Under the pieces are notes generated by a model. It did no database searches. It was not told the DNA's origin and was given only the letters and a program-made list of their open reading frames with translations. The position numbers were made by a program, and so were the translations under genes. From assembly GCA_002862325.1 (NCBI GenBank), contig PKCT01000209.1, forward strand, positions 1 through 27,239: DNA of 27,239 nucleotides, read 5' to 3'. This DNA comes from Phycisphaerae bacterium. GTDB taxonomy: Bacteria; Planctomycetota; Phycisphaerae; Phycisphaerales; SM1A02. Below, piece after piece: positions 23,699 through 27,239 of the stretch (its first letter is position 1; each line of letters opens with the position of its first letter).

Positions 23699-24754
23699 AT
23701 GCCGATCAGACTTCCACGCATAGGAAGATCGCAGTCGCCGGTTGGAGTCGAAATCGGCGGGGATGCCGTGCGCATGCTGCAGACCACGGCGCTCGGATCC
23801 GATCGGATCCGCCGGGTCGCGGTGGTGCCGAGGTCGGCGGACGGCAGCATCGATTCACAGCGACTCCGCCGCGCCTGGCGGGGATTCTCGAGTCTCGATG
23901 CGGTGGTGTCCCTCGACGACGACTGCGTCGACGTGCGGCCCGGTCGGTTGCCTCGGCTGGCCGGCGAGGAGCTGCGGGAAGCGGCCAGGTGGGAGATCGC
24001 CGGGATGCTCGAACGCGACGGGGCCGATCTGGTCGCGGAGTCGATGTCGGTCGGACGAGACGTCGCGGAAGACGGCCGCGTGGAGATGCTTCTCATCGCG
24101 GCGGATCGCAGGACGATCGGGGAGAGGCTCGATCCGTTGCTCGAGGTCGGCATCCGTCCCATCGCGGTGGAACCCGTGTTCCTGGCTGCGGGTCGGGCGT
24201 TCGCGATGCGATCGCGTCGCGACGACGAGCGGGAGGTCGTGCGGGTCGTGGTCAAGACCGATGCGGCGACCACGTGGATCTCCGTGATGCGGGGGGACGG
24301 GGTCGTCTTCGCGAAGTTGGTGCCGATCGGAACCCGCGACTTCGACCAGGCCCTCGCGACGAACCTGTCCATCGACCTCGAGGAGGCGGCGCGGACCCGA
24401 TCCGACGCGGCCCGAGGCGAAGCCGAACCACTCGTCGTGGCTTCGATCGCCGACGCGGTGCGTCGCGCGTCGCGCGGACTGATCGGCGAGGTGGCGATGG
24501 CGATCCGGTATTCGACCAAGGCCGCACGTCTGTCCCGCCCGGTCGGCATTCATCTGGCCGGAATCGGCGCATCGACGCCGGGACTGTCGGAGGCGCTGGG
24601 GTCGGGGATTCCCGGCGTTCCGGTGGTCGGGGATTCACCGACCGCGCAGCGGCTCGCGGACCTTCCGGTGACCGGTCATGAATCGCTCGCATGGGCGACG
24701 GCCTTCGGACTGGCGATTCGACCGACGGACGACGCGAGGGAGGCTGCAGCATGA
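23699..24754 (+). CDS. PilM-like actin-fold assembly protein
   Basis: This 351-aa protein resembles PilM/GspL cytoplasmic ATPase-fold proteins. VGVEIGGDAVRML (15-27) is the first phosphate loop of the actin-like fold. GRLPRLAGEELREAARWEIAG matches the region where PilM proteins read 'LREAIRWEAE'. Later, IGTRDFDQALATNL and LIGEVAMAIRYSTK are also typical. In pili, PilM binds the PilN N-terminus inside the cell and links to the motor. The ATG at 23699 has GGAG about 7 bases upstream. The stop overlaps the next start (ATGA). Sequence is divergent from proteobacterial PilM, so nucleotide binding is not certain. Confidence 0.82.
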   Translation: MPIRLPRIGRSQSPVGVEIGGDAVRMLQTTALGSDRIRRVAVVPRSADGSIDSQRLRRAWRGFSSLDAVVSLDDDCVDVRPGRLPRLAGEELREAARWEIAGMLERDGADLVAESMSVGRDVAEDGRVEMLLIAADRRTIGERLDPLLEVGIRPIAVEPVFLAAGRAFAMRSRRDDEREVVRVVVKTDAATTWISVMRGDGVVFAKLVPIGTRDFDQALATNLSIDLEEAARTRSDAARGEAEPLVVASIADAVRRASRGLIGEVAMAIRYSTKAARLSRPVGIHLAGIGASTPGLSEALGSGIPGVPVVGDSPTAQRLADLPVTGHESLAWATAFGLAIRPTDDAREAAA

Positions 24755-25410
24755 GTCGTCGAACCATGGACCTGAGACCCGAAGGCGTTCGCCGACGGGT
24801 CGAAGAGCATCGTGATCGCGGTCTGCTCGTCAGATGCGCGATCGTGGGGGGGCTCGTCCTCGTCGCGGCCTGGACCACGGGTGCCTGGCGACTCGAGACC
24901 GCCAAGGCGCATCAACGGGATGCGGAGAAGCACGCCACCACGGTGTTGACGGTGGAGCGCGAGCTCGCCGAGGTCGAACGATCGGTCGAGGCTCTCGGCG
25001 TCGAACTCACCGCCTGGCGAAGCGTGGCCGTCCCCTTCGGTCCCACGGCGGTGGTCGACGGGATCCTCGCGGGACTGCCTGAATCGGTCACGCTCGACCG
25101 CCTGGAATTCGACGCCAACTCGTTGGTGACTCCGTCGGGACGAACCCTCAGTGCCAGATCCACCGACGACGCTCCAGCTCGACGAATCACCGGCGAGCTC
25201 GAGGGATTCGCCGCGACCGACGAGGACGTGGTGTCGTTCGTCACGTCGCTGCGGTCGGTGCCGTTCTTTCTGCAGGTGACGGTCGAACGAACGTGGCATC
25301 TCGATCTGGAAGGTGAGTCCGCTCGTGCGTTCCGTCTCGGCTTCGAGGTCGATCTCGAGTCCGCCAGCCCCGCGTTGGCAGGGGTGGATCTCGCGAAGGA
25401 GGCCTCATGA
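24751..25410 (+). CDS. PilN-like inner-membrane assembly protein
   Basis: This 219-aa bitopic protein has a short cytoplasmic N-terminus, one membrane helix at about 25-46, a coiled coil (AEVERSVEALGVELTAWR) and a periplasmic ferredoxin-like domain. ILAGLPESVTLDRLEFD is the region equivalent to the PilN 'lp..v.l..l' strand. The cytoplasmic INLLP-type PilM-binding motif is not obvious; MDLRPEG occupies that position. The ATGA overlaps at both ends (with the PilM-like and PilO-like genes) suggest fixed stoichiometry. Identity rests on topology and gene order more than on sequence. Confidence 0.72.
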   Translation: MSRRTMDLRPEGVRRRVEEHRDRGLLVRCAIVGGLVLVAAWTTGAWRLETAKAHQRDAEKHATTVLTVERELAEVERSVEALGVELTAWRSVAVPFGPTAVVDGILAGLPESVTLDRLEFDANSLVTPSGRTLSARSTDDAPARRITGELEGFAATDEDVVSFVTSLRSVPFFLQVTVERTWHLDLEGESARAFRLGFEVDLESASPALAGVDLAKEAS

Positions 25411-25973
25411 ATCTCGATCGAACCATGCAGGCCGCGGTCCTGATCGCGTTGGGGGCGATGTTCGCGACCTGGTTCGGCGTCCGTCCCCTGCACCTGCGGG
25501 CGGATGCGCTCGAACAGCGGACCGCCGATCTTCTCGTTCGGGCCGACGAAGCCGAGGTCCCCACGGCTCGGCTGGAGAGGCTTCGAATGGAGCGTGATCG
25601 CCGGCGACGGATGCTCGAGGACGAATGTCCGCTCGTCGACGTCGCGATGCCGCCAGATCTCGCATCGGTCGTGGGTCGGGTCTCCCTGCCCATCGACGGC
25701 GTCACGGTCGTGGATCAGACGTTCACCGCGGGTACCGCGGGACCTGCCGGTCTCGCGGCCCCCGAGGACTGGCGAGCCACCATGATCGTGATCGAGACCG
25801 TGGCCAGCTGGTCCGCCATTCGACGGCAGCTGACGTTAGTCGAGGCGCTCGACGTACCGGTGCGGACGACATCGTTCGATCTGGAACGACTCGAAAGCGG
25901 TGGGGGCATGGCACGACTGACGCTGAAGCTCGATGTCCTGCATCGAGCCATCGATCCAGGAGACGAATCATGA
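25407..25973 (+). CDS. PilO-like inner-membrane assembly protein
   Basis: This 188-aa protein has a membrane helix at about 8-25 (AAVLIALGAMFATWFGV), then a long charged coiled coil (about 30-72, ERLRMERDRRRRMLEDE) and a compact periplasmic domain with IVIETVASWSAIRRQLTLVE. This last stretch resembles the PilO/GspM strand-helix unit. With the PilN-like partner it should form the inner-membrane platform between PilM and the secretin. Overlapping ATGA junctions on both sides show tight coupling. It could equally be called GspM-like. Confidence 0.7.
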   Translation: MNLDRTMQAAVLIALGAMFATWFGVRPLHLRADALEQRTADLLVRADEAEVPTARLERLRMERDRRRRMLEDECPLVDVAMPPDLASVVGRVSLPIDGVTVVDQTFTAGTAGPAGLAAPEDWRATMIVIETVASWSAIRRQLTLVEALDVPVRTTSFDLERLESGGGMARLTLKLDVLHRAIDPGDES

Positions 25974-26644
25974 GCAGATCACCGGGACCGAAGACATGGT
26001 CCGTGGAGGACCTGAAGAGTCATCTGAAGGGGTTGATGGACTCCTTCGCCCGAGATGCCGCCCGTCGACGAATGATCATCGGAGGGCTGGCGATGGTCGT
26101 TCCGATCGTCGCGTTGACGCAACCGCTGGGCCTGCTCCTGTGGGCGCGGATCAAGCTGCTCACCTCGATTCCTCGCACCGCGATGGCGATAGACGAGAAC
26201 ACCCTGGTCGCCGACGCGTTGCCGCTCGAACTGTTTCCGGACCTGCCGGACTCCATTCCCGGGGTTGAGAACCCTCGTGATCCGTTCCGAATAAGCGCCA
26301 TCCACTTCCCGAACGCGAGTCAAAACGGCTCGGAAACCGGATTCGGAGACAAGTCGGCGGCAAGAGAGGTCGACGTTGAGGGTCGAGAGGCGTCGCATCG
26401 ACGAGAACGCATCACGTCGATCGCCGCCCGACTCGAGGTTCAGGGGCTTATGCCCGGACGCGGAATCGCCCTGATCGGCGGTCGAGTGCTTCGGGTGGGG
26501 GAATCGTTCCCCGGGGACGTCGATGGAACGACGTTCCGTCTCGCGTCCGTTGAGGAATCGTCCGTGGTCGTGGAAAGCGACGGTTTCGAGTTCGACATTC
26601 GACTGATCGGCGGGGGCACCGATTCCGTCGTCATCCGCCCATGA
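25970..26644 (+). CDS. PilP/GspC-like secretin-linking protein
   Basis: This 224-aa protein has a cytoplasmic N-terminus of about 34 residues and a membrane helix at about 35-58 (IIGGLAMVVPIVALTQ). A linker includes NPRDPFR, the motif found before the domain in PilP proteins. The C-terminal beta domain reads RGIALIGGRVLRVGESFPGD, followed by RLASVEESSVVVESDG, matching the homology region of GspC and PilP that contacts the secretin. PilP is usually a lipoprotein; here a transmembrane anchor is used instead, as in GspC. It lies directly before the secretin gene, as expected. Confidence 0.75.
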   Translation: MSRSPGPKTWSVEDLKSHLKGLMDSFARDAARRRMIIGGLAMVVPIVALTQPLGLLLWARIKLLTSIPRTAMAIDENTLVADALPLELFPDLPDSIPGVENPRDPFRISAIHFPNASQNGSETGFGDKSAAREVDVEGREASHRRERITSIAARLEVQGLMPGRGIALIGGRVLRVGESFPGDVDGTTFRLASVEESSVVVESDGFEFDIRLIGGGTDSVVIRP

Positions 26645-26665
26645 GGGCGAGGAGCTGAAGCAGTC

Positions 26666-27239
26666 ATGATTCGATACACCCATCGCATCAACCAATGTGT
26701 GCTCGCCGGTATCGGAGCGACGACGCTCTTCTCTGTTCCGTCGGCGGCGTTCGCGCAGGCCTTCGGCGAGAAGGACGACGTCGTCAACACCGAGGTCCTC
26801 GACCTGACCGGAGTGGAGGTGGACGAATTCGACACCTTCAACATCCAGGTGCAGGACACCGACTTGAACCAAGTGCTCCAGATGCTTGCCCTCCAGAGCG
26901 AACGCAACGTCATCGCGAGTCGGAACGTCTCGGCGGTGATCAGCGCCAACCTCTTCGACGTGACCTTCTACGAGGCGCTCGACGCGATCCTCAAGCCCAA
27001 CGGGTTCCGCTGGATCGAGGAGGGCAAGTTCGTCTACGTCTACACCCAGGAGGAGTTCGCGAGGATGGAGGCGCTGGACCGGAAGACGGAGAGCCGTCGC
27101 TTCGAGCTCGAACACCTCTCGGCCAAGGACGCGGCGACCTTCGTGGAGCCGATCAAGTCCGACCGCGGCAAGATCTCCTACATCGGCGACGTGGAGGGCG
27201 GCATCGAACAGAATCTCGGCGACATGGGCGCCGACACGT
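26666..27239 (+). CDS. Secretin, PilQ/GspD type (3' partial)
   Basis: The outer-membrane channel gene runs off the right edge after 191 codons. The start ATG at 26666 follows AGGAG by about 11 bases. A signal peptide (cleavage near AFA|QA, residue 30) is followed by an N-terminal secretin domain: FNIQVQDTDLNQVLQMLALQ, then NVIASRNVSAVISANL and FYEALDAILKPNGFRW. This is the STN/N1 type. FELEHLSAKDAATFVEPIKS begins the next N domain. The C-terminal beta-barrel domain lies outside the window. Because this frame has no stop it is easily missed. Confidence 0.9.
   Translation, partial: MIRYTHRINQCVLAGIGATTLFSVPSAAFAQAFGEKDDVVNTEVLDLTGVEVDEFDTFNIQVQDTDLNQVLQMLALQSERNVIASRNVSAVISANLFDVTFYEALDAILKPNGFRWIEEGKFVYVYTQEEFARMEALDRKTESRRFELEHLSAKDAATFVEPIKSDRGKISYIGDVEGGIEQNLGDMGADT

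Noticed and set aside
1..27239. Very frequent GATC/CGATCG words across the window
   Set aside because: Ile and Asp codons in GC-rich genes readily produce them; without genome-wide counts I cannot claim a signal.
1..27239. Mobile elements, integrases, CRISPR arrays or defence islands
   Set aside because: No transposase, terminal inverted repeats, integrase, spaced direct repeats or defence gene motifs were found on either strand.

Overview
This GC-rich window looks chromosomal and planctomycete-like, most plausibly Phycisphaerae. The evidence is a Cys-rich 'DPFCC..WDxxC' secreted protein, secreted proteins carrying paired DxDxDGxxDGxD...AWG (dockerin/EF-hand-like) repeats, a planctomycete-style ECF sigma factor, and zinc-ribbon membrane proteins. 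This assignment is inferred from gene content. I saw no insertion sequence, prophage, CRISPR array, tRNA or rRNA gene.

Layout: (1) 1-1290, the 3' end of a secreted dockerin-like protein gene, closed by a strong hairpin. (2) 1536-6555, a four-gene tripartite export operon: HlyD/MacA-type adaptor, MacB-type ATPase, MacB-type permease and a TolC-like outer-membrane lipoprotein. (3) 6585-7765, minus strand, an ECF sigma factor translationally coupled to a small helical protein. (4) 8224-10977, a secreted di-haem (DUF1111-type) oxidoreductase with N-terminal dockerin-like repeats. (5) 11072-12217, minus strand, a zinc-ribbon membrane protein. (6) 12322-12669, minus strand, a complete tmRNA (ssrA) with tag ANFITANPQYALAA.

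(7) 12765-16510, a plus-strand run: low-molecular-weight phosphatase, fructosamine-kinase-like protein, LCM-type methyltransferase and FAD-dependent oxidoreductase. It is read as a protein-deglycation cassette with two unexplained partners. (8) 16517-20162, minus strand, a serine biosynthesis operon: DUF1015 protein, serA, serC. No serB is visible. (9) 20409 to the right edge, a PilZ-like protein followed by a type IV pilus/type II secretion hybrid locus: two prepilins, two small membrane proteins, a GspH-like pseudopilin, PilM-, PilN-, PilO- and PilP/GspC-like proteins, and the start of a secretin.

The most notable point is that both prepilins end in a half-dockerin/EF-hand tail of the same design as the repeats in the secreted proteins at 1-1290 and 8224-10977. 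The first prepilin is also preceded by about 370 bases of non-coding DNA with a possible pseudoknot or attenuator. Genes within operons are tightly packed: seven junctions use ATGA overlaps and two use TGATG.
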